A stretch of 64,000 bases of DNA from Actinomycetospora soli (GTDB taxonomy: Bacteria > Actinomycetota > Actinomycetes > Mycobacteriales > Pseudonocardiaceae). The stretch's first letter is position 1, and every line of letters starts with the position of its first letter. Under the pieces are notes generated by a model that worked only from the letters and a program-made list of their open reading frames with translations, had not been told where the DNA came from and searched no databases. A program made the translations under genes and the position numbers. This document shows, piece after piece, positions 40,967 through 49,090 of this stretch. The stretch is taken from positions 248,001-312,000 of the forward strand of contig NZ_JAJNDA010000003.1 in NCBI RefSeq assembly GCF_021026295.1, given 5' to 3'.

Positions 40967-41949
40967 GTCGTGCTCCTCCCGATCGCTGCGGCGACCCACG
41001 TGATCAGGCCGGCCGTCTGCGGCAGCTCGCCGGCCATGCCGAGGAAGCCGTGGATCATGTCCGGCCAGTCGCGCAGGTCGACGTCGACGCCGGCCTCGCG
41101 GAGCCGCGCGGCGTAGGCGAGGCCCTCGTCGTGCAGGGGGTCGAAGCCGGCGACGGCGATGCTCACGGGCGGGAGGCCCTCGACGTCCCGGCCCAGCAGG
41201 GGCGCGGCGTCGGGGGTGGGCGCCTGCCCGGCGAGGTAGTGGTCCCAGAACCAGACCATGTCGGCATGGGTGAGCAGGTGACCCTCGTTGTGCGCGGGGT
41301 AGCCGGCCGGTCCGGGCGGAGCGAGGGGCGGGTAGACGAGGACCTGCCGGGCGATGGCCGAGCGCAGCCGGCGACCGACCGCGGCGGCGAGGGTGCCGCC
41401 CGCGCTGTCGCCCGCGACGACGACGTGGAGCGGGTCCGCCCCGAGCTCGGCCGCATGGCCGATCACCCAGCTCGTGGCGGCCTCGGCGTCGTCGACCGGC
41501 CCGGGGAACGGCGTCTCGGGGGCGCGGCGGTACTCGACCGAGACGACGATGGACCGCGCCTGCCGCGCGATCGCCCGGCACGGCCGGTCGGCGTTCGCGA
41601 CGCTGCCCGTGACCCAGCCGCCGCCGTGGAACCAGACCGTCACGGGCAACGTCGTGCCGGGGTCGGGGTGGTACACGCGGGCGGGGAGCCGGCCGGCGGC
41701 ACCGTCGACGAGGAGGTCGGTGGTGGCGACGGCGACCTTCTCCCCCTGCATCCAGCGCGACGCCTCGACCGCGTGCCGGGCGGCGAGCACCCCGACCTCG
41801 GCGTAGGGCCGCAGGCCGAGCTCGGCGAGCCGGCGGAGCAGGTCGGCGGCCTCGGGGGCGAGCTCGGCGGTCAGCGGTGGCCCACCGCTGACGTCGGACG
41901 TGCGCGGTGGGCCACCGCTGACATCGCCGCTGACATCGGGCGCCGTCAT
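40963..41949 (-). CDS. HSL-type alpha/beta hydrolase (esterase)
   Basis: The 328-residue protein is a hormone-sensitive-lipase-type esterase. It has the oxyanion motif TVWFHGGGWVTGS, the nucleophile elbow VVAGDSAGGTLA, the acid in FDPLHDEG, and the catalytic histidine in DMIHGFLG. Next to a Baeyer-Villiger monooxygenase it probably hydrolyses the ester formed from a ketone. The first 26 residues carry a repeated DVSGGPP unit encoded by a palindromic repeat (family E), which is absent from ordinary homologues. The start ATG 41949 overlaps the upstream stop by 4 nt; an internal start would remove the repeat. Confidence 0.88.
   Translation of the reverse strand: MTAPDVSGDVSGGPPRTSDVSGGPPLTAELAPEAADLLRRLAELGLRPYAEVGVLAARHAVEASRWMQGEKVAVATTDLLVDGAAGRLPARVYHPDPGTTLPVTVWFHGGGWVTGSVANADRPCRAIARQARSIVVSVEYRRAPETPFPGPVDDAEAATSWVIGHAAELGADPLHVVVAGDSAGGTLAAAVGRRLRSAIARQVLVYPPLAPPGPAGYPAHNEGHLLTHADMVWFWDHYLAGQAPTPDAAPLLGRDVEGLPPVSIAVAGFDPLHDEGLAYAARLREAGVDVDLRDWPDMIHGFLGMAGELPQTAGLITWVAAAIGRSTT
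41870..41926. repeat. Palindromic repeat family E, inside the esterase N-terminus
   Basis: GTCAGCGGTGG-C-CCACCGCTGAC (41870-41892) is a perfect palindrome. A second unit, GCGGTGGGCCACCGCTGACATC, follows at 41903, with a third CGCTGACATC at 41928. They keep the reading frame and add the DVSGGPP units. A further copy is at 51269-51291. Confidence 0.75.
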
Positions 41950-42716
41950 CGGGTGAGCGCCCGGTGCACGCCGAGCCGGTCGCGGACGACGTGGCCGGTG
42001 AGCGTCCCGTCGGCGGCGACGTCGAGGAGGGCGGCGACGCCGAGCGTCACCTCCCGGGCGCTCGACCCGACGTCGGGAAGGCCTCCCGCATAGATTCCGC
42101 GGGCGACGCCGTGGACCGCGACCCGTCGTCCGGCGACGATCAGCGCGTCGACCTCGACGGACGGGTGATCGAGCAGGTCGGCGTGCGTGCGCCCGTCGTC
42201 GTACGTGATCCCCGGTCGGGTGGGCGCGCCGGCGTCGAGCCACGCGCGGACGGCCTTCCCGGCGTCGTCGTCGGGGTCGGCCGGCGGCTCGGTCCAGGGC
42301 GCGACCATGGGCGGGTCGACCGGGTCGGGGGTGCCGCCGAGCAGCTGGCGGCGCCGGCCGAGGTAGTCCTCCTCGGTGGCGTTGTGCACGAGGACGCCGT
42401 GCTCGGCGCGGAAGATCCCGATGCCGCGCCAGGCCGCGGCGCCGCCGCGCGCGGAGGCACCGTGCTCGGTGAAGCGCAGCGCGGCGCGGCCGTCGGTCGT
42501 GTAGAGCGCGTCGTGGACGGTGACGGTGAGACCGGGGAAGCGGGCGAGCTGCCCGGTGGTCGCCTCGAGATAGGCGTCGCGACCCGGCATCTGCACCCCG
42601 GCGATGTCGATGGCGTACTCCGGCGCCATGATCTGCGGGGGGACGGTCGGGTCCGCACGGTCGAGCCAGTCCACGACGAAGCTCCGCATCAGCGCGCCCA
42701 TCGGGTGGATGTCCAC
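41946..42716 (-). CDS. Double NTF2/SnoaL-like protein
   Basis: The 256-residue protein seems to contain two NTF2-like domains. The first (about 1-130) has FVVDWLDRADPTVPPQIMAPEYAIDIAGVQMPGRDAYLEAT and GRAALRFTEHGAS. The second begins with an Asp-rich link (DPDDDAGKAVRAWLDAGAP) and has VDALIVAGRRVAVHGVARGIYAGG. Such folds include isomerases, hydratases and cyclases. GTG 42716 has GGGAGG upstream. It starts the operon with the esterase and dehydrogenase, and operator 2 lies 16 nt upstream. The reaction is unknown. Confidence 0.7.
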   Translation of the reverse strand: MDIHPMGALMRSFVVDWLDRADPTVPPQIMAPEYAIDIAGVQMPGRDAYLEATTGQLARFPGLTVTVHDALYTTDGRAALRFTEHGASARGGAAAWRGIGIFRAEHGVLVHNATEEDYLGRRRQLLGGTPDPVDPPMVAPWTEPPADPDDDAGKAVRAWLDAGAPTRPGITYDDGRTHADLLDHPSVEVDALIVAGRRVAVHGVARGIYAGGLPDVGSSAREVTLGVAALLDVAADGTLTGHVVRDRLGVHRALTR

Positions 42717-42732
42717 GGATGACCTCCCTGTC

Positions 42733-42750
42733 GTCAACCGCAGTGTTGAC
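42733..42750. promoter_or_regulatory. Predicted TetR operator 2 (GTCAAC-N6-GTTGAC)
   Basis: GTCAACCGCAGTGTTGAC lies between two divergent genes, the NTF2-like protein (minus) and the enoyl-CoA hydratase (plus). It overlaps the -35 box of the plus-strand promoter, so one site could control both directions. Confidence 0.75.
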
Positions 42751-42774
42751 GAGTGGTCGGGCGATGTCCAGGCT
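42746..42774 (+). promoter_or_regulatory. Predicted promoter of the enoyl-CoA hydratase gene (leaderless)
   Basis: TTGACG (42746-42751) and CAGGCT (42769-42774) have a 17-nt spacer. The GTG start lies 6 nt after the -10 box, so the transcript would be leaderless. Confidence 0.6.
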
Positions 42775-42780
42775 GGCGCG

Positions 42781-43548
42781 GTGGAGAGCACCGGGGTGCG
42801 CACGGAGCGGCCGTCCGACGGGGTCCTGCTGATCACCCTCGACCGACCGGAGCGGCGCAACGCCCTCGACGGGGCGACGAGCCGGTCGATCGCCGCGGCG
42901 CTGGACGCGCTCGACGCCGATCCGTCGCTGGCCGTCGGCGTGCTCACCGGGGCCGGCGGGACGTTCTGCAGCGGGATGGACCTGCGCGCCTTCCTCGACG
43001 GTGACGCCCCCGAGGTCCCCGGCCGTGGGTTCGGTGGACTCACCCAGGCGCCGCCCGCGAAACCGCTGATCGCCGCGGTCGAGGGGTTCGCCCTGGCCGG
43101 CGGGTGCGAGCTGGTGCTGGCGTGCGACCTCGTGGTGGCGGCCTCCGACGCCGTGTTCGGGTTGCCGGAGGTGGGCCTCGGCCTGATCGCCGGGTCCGGC
43201 GGGCTGCTGCGGCTCCCACACCGGGTCCCGCGCTCGGTCGCGACGGAGCTGACACTCACCGGGGACCGGTTCGGCGCCGCCGACGCCCACCGCTGGGGAC
43301 TGGTGAACCGGCTCGTCGACCCCGGGACGGCCGCGGCGGCCGCCGTGGATCTCGCCACGCGGATCGCCCGGAACGCGCCGCTCGCCCTGGCCGCGACGAA
43401 GCGGGTGCTCGCAGCCGCCGATCTGCCCGTCGCCGAGGCGTGGGACCGCCAGGAATCGGAACTGGCCGCGATCAAGGCCACGGAGGACGCCCGGGAGGGG
43501 GCGCGGGCGTTCGCCGAGAAGCGCACGCCGCGGTGGTCCGGTCGTTGA
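42781..43548 (+). CDS. Enoyl-CoA hydratase/isomerase family protein
   Basis: The 255-residue crotonase-fold protein has LLITLDRPERRNALDGATS, the oxyanion-hole segments FCSGMDLRAFLDG and EGFALAGGCELVLACDLVVAA, and the catalytic-region FGLPEVGLGLIAGSGGLLRLP (one glutamate retained). It hydrates or isomerises an enoyl-CoA. GTG 42781 is chosen because it lies 6 nt after a -10 box and begins VESTGVRTERPSDG; no ribosome binding site is present. A longer upstream frame would cross the operator and is rejected. Confidence 0.87.
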   Translation: MESTGVRTERPSDGVLLITLDRPERRNALDGATSRSIAAALDALDADPSLAVGVLTGAGGTFCSGMDLRAFLDGDAPEVPGRGFGGLTQAPPAKPLIAAVEGFALAGGCELVLACDLVVAASDAVFGLPEVGLGLIAGSGGLLRLPHRVPRSVATELTLTGDRFGAADAHRWGLVNRLVDPGTAAAAAVDLATRIARNAPLALAATKRVLAAADLPVAEAWDRQESELAAIKATEDAREGARAFAEKRTPRWSGR

Positions 43549-43563
43549 GGTCCCGTGCGCGTC

Positions 43564-43581
43564 GTCAACACTTTCGTTGAC
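43564..43581. promoter_or_regulatory. Predicted TetR operator 3 (GTCAAC-N6-GTTGAC)
   Basis: GTCAACACTTTCGTTGAC is flanked by C and G as in operator 2 (cGTCAAC...GTTGACg). It overlaps the -35 box of the monooxygenase promoter and lies 15 nt after the enoyl-CoA hydratase stop. Confidence 0.75.
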
Positions 43582-43605
43582 GACGTCCGGGCACCGACCT
43601 AACCT
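43577..43605 (+). promoter_or_regulatory. Predicted promoter of the Baeyer-Villiger monooxygenase gene (leaderless)
   Basis: TTGACG (43577-43582) and TAACCT (43600-43605) are separated by exactly 17 nt. ATG 43612 follows 6 nt after the -10 box without a ribosome binding site. Confidence 0.68.
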
Positions 43606-43611
43606 CGGCCC

Positions 43612-45225
43612 ATGCGCCAGGTCGACATGCTCGTGGTGGGCGCCGGCTTCGCCGGGCTCCGCACCCTGCACACCTTCCGGGAGCGCGGGCTCGACGTCGC
43701 GGTCGTGGAGGCCAACGACGGCCTGGGCGGCGTCTGGTACGTCAACCGCTATCCCGGAGCGCGCTGCGACGTCGAGAGCTACGACTACTCGCTGTCCTTC
43801 TCCCCGGACCTCGAGCAGGAGTGGCGCTGGAGCGAGCGCTACGCCACGCAGCCCGAGATCCTCCGCTACGTCGACCACGTGGCCGAGCGGTTCGACCTCC
43901 GCCGCGACGTCCACCTCTCCACCCGGATGACGCGGGCGACCTACGACGAGGACGCCCACCGCTGGCACGTGGAGACCGACCGGGGCGACTGGTCCGCCCG
44001 GTACCTCGTCATGGCCACGGGCCAGCTGTCGGTGACCAAGCAGCCCGAGCTCGAGGGCCAGGCGGACTTCCGCGGCCGCATCCTGCACACCGGGGCCTGG
44101 CCGCACGACGACGTCGACCTCTCGGGGCAGCGGGTCGGGGTCATCGGCACCGGGTCGTCGGGCACGCAGCTCATCCCCGTCCTCGCCCGCCAGGTCGACC
44201 ACCTGACGGTCTTCCAGCGCACCCCGAACTTCTCCGTCCCCGCGAACAACGCGCCGATCTCCGACGAGCACGACGCCGAGGTGAAGGCCGGGTACCGCGA
44301 CCGCCGTGAGCGGGCCCGCCGGTCGCCGTCGGGCCTGGGTTTCCGGCCCAACAAGCAGTCCGCGACCGAGGTCTCCGACCACGAGCGCCGCGCGTTCTAC
44401 GAGGAGCAGTGGACGACGGCGGGCTTCGGGTTCCTGCTCGCCTACTACGACCTCATGCTCGACGAGGCCGCGAACGACACCGCCGCCGACTTCATCCGCG
44501 CGAAGATCGCCGAGAAGGTCGACGACCCGGCGACGGCGGAGCGCCTGATGCCGCGCGGCTACCCGTTCGGCGCGAAGCGCCCCCCGGTCGACTCGGGCTA
44601 CTTCGAGACCTTCAACCGCGAGGACGTCGACCTGGTCGACCTGCGCGAGACCCCGCTGGACCGGATCACCGAGCGGGGCATCCGGACGACGGCGGGCGAG
44701 ATCGAGCTGGACACCATCGTCTTCGCCACGGGGTTCGACGCCATGACCGGAGCGCTGCTCCGGCCCGAGATCGTGGGGCGCGGCGGTCGGACGCTGCGGG
44801 AGCACTGGAACGCGGGGCCGCGCACCTACCTGGGCGTCGGCGTCGACGGGTTCCCCAACCTGTTCGTCATCGCCGGCCCGGGCAGCCCGTCGCTGCTGTC
44901 GAACGTCCTGCTCTCCATCGAGGCGCACGTCGACTGGATCGCGGGGCTCGTCGACCGCGCGGCCGAGCGCGGCGCGGAGGAGGTCGAGGTGTCGGCGCGG
45001 GCGGAGGCCGACTGGGTCGACCACGTCAACGAGCGGGCGGCCGCGACCCTCTACCCGCGGGCCGCGTCGTACTACATGGGCGCCGAGGTCCCCGGGAAGC
45101 CGCGCGTGTTCATGCCCTACGTGGGCGGGGTGCGGGGCTACCGGCGCATCCTCGAGCAGGTCGCGGCGGACGACTACGAGGGCTTCGTGTTCTCCGGGAC
45201 CCGGGAGGCCGTCCCCGCGGGCTGA
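43612..45225 (+). CDS. Baeyer-Villiger-type FAD monooxygenase
   Basis: The 537-residue protein has two Rossmann motifs, LVVGAGFAGLRTLHTF for FAD and VGVIGTGSSGTQLIP for NADPH. Between them is the Baeyer-Villiger fingerprint FRGRILHTGAWP (FxGxxxHTxxWP). It also has GLGGVWYVNRYPGARCDVESYDYS, typical of cyclohexanone and steroid monooxygenases, and ATGFDAMTGAL near the end. It inserts oxygen next to a ketone to form an ester or lactone. The esterase and CoA enzymes encoded in the divergent operon could complete the pathway. Its 3' end overlaps the convergent MFS gene by 52 nt. Confidence 0.9.
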   Translation: MRQVDMLVVGAGFAGLRTLHTFRERGLDVAVVEANDGLGGVWYVNRYPGARCDVESYDYSLSFSPDLEQEWRWSERYATQPEILRYVDHVAERFDLRRDVHLSTRMTRATYDEDAHRWHVETDRGDWSARYLVMATGQLSVTKQPELEGQADFRGRILHTGAWPHDDVDLSGQRVGVIGTGSSGTQLIPVLARQVDHLTVFQRTPNFSVPANNAPISDEHDAEVKAGYRDRRERARRSPSGLGFRPNKQSATEVSDHERRAFYEEQWTTAGFGFLLAYYDLMLDEAANDTAADFIRAKIAEKVDDPATAERLMPRGYPFGAKRPPVDSGYFETFNREDVDLVDLRETPLDRITERGIRTTAGEIELDTIVFATGFDAMTGALLRPEIVGRGGRTLREHWNAGPRTYLGVGVDGFPNLFVIAGPGSPSLLSNVLLSIEAHVDWIAGLVDRAAERGAEEVEVSARAEADWVDHVNERAAATLYPRAASYYMGAEVPGKPRVFMPYVGGVRGYRRILEQVAADDYEGFVFSGTREAVPAG

Positions 45226-46364
45226 CCGACCCGGGCGACGACCGCCACCAGCAGACAGATCCCGACGGCGGCCAGCAGGGCCGCGGTCGGGGACACGCGG
45301 TCGATCAGCACGCCCGTCAGCGGTTGGGCGAGCGCGGCGCCGAGCATGATCGCCGAGCCGTGCAGGCCGGTCGCGACCCCGCGGGCGGCGTCCGGGGCGA
45401 GCCGCCCCACCGCCTCCGCGGAGGACGACAGGGCCGGCGCGCAGAACGCGCCCGCCGGGATCACGAGGAGCGTCACCAGCCACCACGGCCCGCCGAACGC
45501 GACCGGGACCGTCCCGACGGCGAGGGCGGCGAGCAACGTCGAGAGCGCCGGTGGGCGCGCGGCGACGCCGTAGACGAAGCCCCCGACCAGCGAGGCGAGG
45601 CACCACACGGTGTTGGCCAGGGCGAACCAGCCGGTCTCCCCGCGGGCCGTGAGCGCGGCGACGACGGCCAGCTCGGTGGCCGTCAGCAGCAGGACCGCGG
45701 CGACCGCGCCGGCCAGGGCGGTGACCATCGGTCCGCCGAGCCAGTGCCGCATCGACGGCGGGTCGGTGCGCTCCTCCTCGGCGCGGGTCGGCGGGTCGAG
45801 CCACCACAGCGCGGCCGTGGCCAGCACGAAGCCCGCCCCGACCGACCACAGGGCCGCGGTCGACGACAGCGCGAGCACGGCCCCGGTACCGAGCGCCGGG
45901 CCCACGATGAACGACACCTCCGCCGACATCGCGTCCAGCGCGAACGCCGGTCGGCGCCGGTCCTCGGGCACCACCGCGCCCAGCGACTGCCGGACGACGG
46001 GGAACGCGGGCAGGGCGAGGACGCCCGCGACGAAGGCCGTGGCCGCGAGGAGCCCGACGTCGAGCGCGGGCGCGACACCCCAGAAGACGGCCTCGGACAC
46101 CCCGCACAGCAGCAGCACCGGGCGCAGGCCGACCCGGTCGATGAGCCGGCCGAGCAGCGGCGCTCCCAGCACCGTCCCGAACGTGACCGCGCCGCCGACC
46201 AGGCCCGCCGCGGCGAACCCGCGGTCGAGCCCGACGGCCACGTGGAGCGTGAGCACCACGCCGGTGGCGGTCAGGGGCAGCCGCGCGCCGAACCCCACCG
46301 CGTAGAGCGCACGCAGACCCGGCCGGGCGAGCACGTCGCGGTACGCGGTCGTCACGGTCTCCAT
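45174..46364 (-). CDS. MFS transporter (drug/metabolite efflux type)
   Basis: The 396-residue protein has about twelve hydrophobic helices, with GTVLGAPLLGRLIDRVGLRPVLLL (MFS motif A) after helix 2 and a matching loop in the second half (VSPTAALLAAVG). The substrate is unknown. ATG 46364 is the first start in a good context, although the ribosome binding site is weak. The C-terminus runs 52 nt into the monooxygenase gene on the other strand, so either both are real and overlap or the transporter stop is later than ancestral. The homologous part clearly ends near LLVAVVARVGQP. Confidence 0.8.
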   Translation of the reverse strand: METVTTAYRDVLARPGLRALYAVGFGARLPLTATGVVLTLHVAVGLDRGFAAAGLVGGAVTFGTVLGAPLLGRLIDRVGLRPVLLLCGVSEAVFWGVAPALDVGLLAATAFVAGVLALPAFPVVRQSLGAVVPEDRRRPAFALDAMSAEVSFIVGPALGTGAVLALSSTAALWSVGAGFVLATAALWWLDPPTRAEEERTDPPSMRHWLGGPMVTALAGAVAAVLLLTATELAVVAALTARGETGWFALANTVWCLASLVGGFVYGVAARPPALSTLLAALAVGTVPVAFGGPWWLVTLLVIPAGAFCAPALSSSAEAVGRLAPDAARGVATGLHGSAIMLGAALAQPLTGVLIDRVSPTAALLAAVGICLLVAVVARVGQPAGTASRVPENTKPS

Positions 46365-46453
46365 GGTGGACCCGTTCCGGGAGCCCGCCGTCGTCGCGAA
46401 GGGCACACCCGGCCTCCCGGCGGCCCTGCCTCGTGTCCCCCTCGCGGTCGACG

Positions 46454-46918
46454 TCAGGCCGGCTGTTGCTCCACCGCCGCGGCGACCCGGTCCAGCGTCG
46501 CCGCCAGCCCGTCCGCATCGACCACGGGCAGGTAGGGCAGCAGCCGCTCCAGGGTCACGCCCGACCAGTCGTAGGTGTGCGTGACCCGCGTGCTCCCACC
46601 GCCGTTGCACGCCTCCAGCCGGTAGCCCCACACCTGCCCGCCGCGGTCGCCGCCGTGGGTCGCGGGCGCCCAGGCGATCTCGGCGTCGGGCTCGAAGGTC
46701 ACGACGTGGTTGTCGACCACGTAGTCGCCCATGTCGCGGCCGTGCATGTCCATCTCGAAGACGTCGCCGACGCCCGTGACCGGACGGTGGGTCCGCGACC
46801 CGCGCACGGTGCCGGAGGCGTCGAGCTCGGAGTGCCGGTCGGGCGTCGTCAGGAGCGCGAAGACCTGGTCGGGACGGGCGTCGACGACGCGGGACGCTTC
46901 GAGGCGTGTGTCGGTCAC
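46454..46918 (-). CDS. SRPBCC (polyketide cyclase-like) family protein
   Basis: The 154-residue protein begins VTDTRLEASRVVDARPDQVFALLTTPDRHSELDASG, the standard start of SRPBCC ligand-binding proteins. It continues with VGDVFEMDMHGRDMGDYVVDNHVVTFEPDAEIAWAP and TRVTHTYDWSGVTLERLLPYLPVV. GTG 46918 matches homologous starts; the upstream extension is a shadow. The ligand is unknown. It lies between the MFS and SDR genes in the same direction and could belong with the ketone pathway. Confidence 0.78.
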   Translation of the reverse strand: MTDTRLEASRVVDARPDQVFALLTTPDRHSELDASGTVRGSRTHRPVTGVGDVFEMDMHGRDMGDYVVDNHVVTFEPDAEIAWAPATHGGDRGGQVWGYRLEACNGGGSTRVTHTYDWSGVTLERLLPYLPVVDADGLAATLDRVAAAVEQQPA

Positions 46919-46997
46919 GGCGCGGGGGTGCCTCCGGCCCGTCGGTACGAATCCGCGCGCGGGCACGGAAGTACCCACGGGAGCGGAGCCCACCTCC

Positions 46998-47765
46998 TCA
47001 GTGCGCCGCCCAGATGCCCCCGTCGACGGCGAGCACCGTCCCGGTGACGTACGCCGAGGCGCGCGAGGCGAGGAACACCGCCGCGCCCGCCATGTCGTCG
47101 GGCTGCCCGATCCGGCCGAGCACCGAGCGTGCCGCGATCTCGTCGCCGCGCTCCGCGAGCGTCTGGGCCATCATCTTCGACTCGAACGGTCCCGGGGCGA
47201 TCGCGTTGACGCGGATGTTCCGCGCCCCGAGCTCGGCGGCGAGGACCCGGGTCAGCTGGTGGACGCCGGCCTTGGAGGCCGAGTACGGGTACGTCGGGAG
47301 GTCGGTGACCCGCAGGCCGTCGATGCTGCCGACGTTGATCACCGAGGCGGTCCACTCCGCGGAGCCGGAGGCCTCGAGGAGCGGGAGGAAGGCCCTCGTC
47401 AGGAAGAACGGAGCCTTGAGGTTGAGGTCGAGGACCTTGTCCCACGCCTCGGCCGGGAACTCCTCGAGCGGCGCGCCCCAGGTGGCGCCGGCGTTGTTGA
47501 CCAGCACGTGCACGGCGGACTCCCGCTCCCCCACGAGCGCCGCGAGGTGCTTGCACTGCCCCTCGGTCGAGACGTCGGCGGGGATCGACACGACCTCGCC
47601 GTGCGGGGAGAGCTCGCGCACCGCGTCGTCGCCGGCGGCGGCCTTGCGCGAGCTGATGTACACGCGGGCCCCGGCGTCGAGCAGGCCGCGGGCGATCATC
47701 AGTCCGATGCCGCGGGTCCCGCCGGTCACCACGGCGACCTTGCCGGTCAGGTCGAACAGCTGCAC
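46998..47765 (-). CDS. Short-chain dehydrogenase/reductase
   Basis: The 255-residue classical SDR has the nucleotide motif VVTGGTRGIGLMIARG, NNAGA, the catalytic INVGSIDG...YPYSASKAGVHQL (Ser, Tyr, Lys), and the C-terminal GTVLAVDGGIWAAH. It interconverts an alcohol and a ketone with NAD(P). GTG 47765 has GGAGGAG 5 nt upstream. Near a Baeyer-Villiger monooxygenase it may make the ketone substrate from the alcohol. The amidohydrolase gene ends 38 nt upstream in the same direction. Confidence 0.9.
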   Translation of the reverse strand: MQLFDLTGKVAVVTGGTRGIGLMIARGLLDAGARVYISSRKAAAGDDAVRELSPHGEVVSIPADVSTEGQCKHLAALVGERESAVHVLVNNAGATWGAPLEEFPAEAWDKVLDLNLKAPFFLTRAFLPLLEASGSAEWTASVINVGSIDGLRVTDLPTYPYSASKAGVHQLTRVLAAELGARNIRVNAIAPGPFESKMMAQTLAERGDEIAARSVLGRIGQPDDMAGAAVFLASRASAYVTGTVLAVDGGIWAAH

Positions 47766-47803
47766 TGGTTCTCCTCCGTCGGATCGACCTCGATGCGGGC
47801 GCA

Positions 47804-48958
47804 TCATCCCCGGCGATCAGCGGGATGCACGAGCCGCAGGGACCGGAGCGCGGAGATGTCCGCCAGCGGGTCCCCGTCCACGACGATCACGTCCGCCGCG
47901 AGCCCCGGGACGAGACGTCCCGTGACGTCCCCGAGCCCGAGGCGGTCGGCCGAGCGGCACGTCGCGGCCGCGAGCACCTGCGCGGGCGTCCACCCGACCT
48001 CGACGTACCAGGTCATGGCCTCGTGGAGGTCGTCGAAGCGGCCCTGTCCCGCGCCGGCGTCGTTCCCGACCAGCACCGGGATGCCGTGCGCGTCGGCCCA
48101 CCGCTGCCGCTCGCGCGCCTCCGCGCGGTCGGGCCACTCCGGCCAGCCGCGGAACTTCGTCGGGACCGTGACCGCGCCGCTCGCCGCGACCAGCTCCGCC
48201 ACCGCGTCGTCGGGGTCGCGTCCCCCGCCGGGGGCGTACCAGCCGGCGTGCTCGATGGTGTCCGCGCCGGCGCGCGCGGCCATCGCGATCGACGCCGTGC
48301 CGTGCGCGTGCACCGCCACCGGCAGCCCGACCTCCCGGGCGGCCTCGACCACGCGCTGCAGAGTGGGCAGGTCGAACTGCGTGTCGGCGATGCCGGGGCC
48401 CGCGGGCGTCATCATCCCGCCGCTCGCCATCACCTTCACGACGTCGAGCCCTGCCGCGGCCCGGGCCGCGACGGCGGCGCGCACATCCTCGGGCTCGACC
48501 ACGCCGTCCAGGAACCAGCAGTGCCCGCCCGGCGGGGTGAGCGGCGCACCCGCCGTCAGGACGCGCGGACCCGGCACCGCGCCCGTGGCGACGTCGTCGC
48601 GGAGCGCGGCGACGAGGCCGTCCCGGTCGCCGAGGTCGCGGACCGTGGTGATGCCCGCGGCGAGCACCGAGGCCGCGTTGGCCCGGATCGTCGCCCGCAG
48701 CGCGTCGTGGTCGCCGTCGCGCAGCGGCGGGACCGGGTCGCCGGTGACGTCGAAGGACAGGTGCACGTGGGCGTTGACCAGGCCCGGCAGCACCGTCGCG
48801 TCTCCGAACGCGCGGTGCCCGACGTCCGGGTGGGCGGCCACGAGCTCCGCGGTCGGGCCCACCGCGACGATCACGCCCCCGTCGACCAGGACCGCCGCGT
48901 GCTCCAGCGGTGGCCGCTCCGCGTCGACGATCACCCGGCGACCGCTGAGGAGCTCCAC
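47804..48958 (-). CDS. Metal-dependent amidohydrolase (imidazolonepropionase/prolidase-like)
   Basis: The 384-residue protein has the amidohydrolase pattern LPGLVNAHVHLSFDVTGD (HxH), KVMASGGMMTPAGPG with the bridging lysine, AVHAHGTASIAMAARAGADTIEHAGW (two histidines), LVGNDAGAGQGRF (Asp) and the composite N- and C-terminal beta domain (LADVIVVDGDPLADI). Substrates of this group include dipeptides, imidazolones and carbamates. GTG 48958 is the only suitable start. It is not obviously connected to the ketone pathway. Confidence 0.83.
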   Translation of the reverse strand: MELLSGRRVIVDAERPPLEHAAVLVDGGVIVAVGPTAELVAAHPDVGHRAFGDATVLPGLVNAHVHLSFDVTGDPVPPLRDGDHDALRATIRANAASVLAAGITTVRDLGDRDGLVAALRDDVATGAVPGPRVLTAGAPLTPPGGHCWFLDGVVEPEDVRAAVAARAAAGLDVVKVMASGGMMTPAGPGIADTQFDLPTLQRVVEAAREVGLPVAVHAHGTASIAMAARAGADTIEHAGWYAPGGGRDPDDAVAELVAASGAVTVPTKFRGWPEWPDRAEARERQRWADAHGIPVLVGNDAGAGQGRFDDLHEAMTWYVEVGWTPAQVLAAATCRSADRLGLGDVTGRLVPGLAADVIVVDGDPLADISALRSLRLVHPADRRG

Positions 48959-49090
48959 GTCGGGTCACCCTGCCGTGTCGGGTCGCGCGCATCGTCCGGG
49001 TCGGACGCAGGTCACAGATGCCGTCCCCGCTCGATAGGTGCACAATGCAACGGTTGTCGTTGCTCGCCCTAACGATCAGGGGTACGACCC

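Noticed and set aside
40963-46518. Very long minus-strand open frame (1851 codons)
   Set aside because: Only the last part (40963-41949) encodes a recognisable esterase. The rest is the antisense of the Baeyer-Villiger monooxygenase, hydratase and other genes, and has arginine- and glycine-rich shadow composition.
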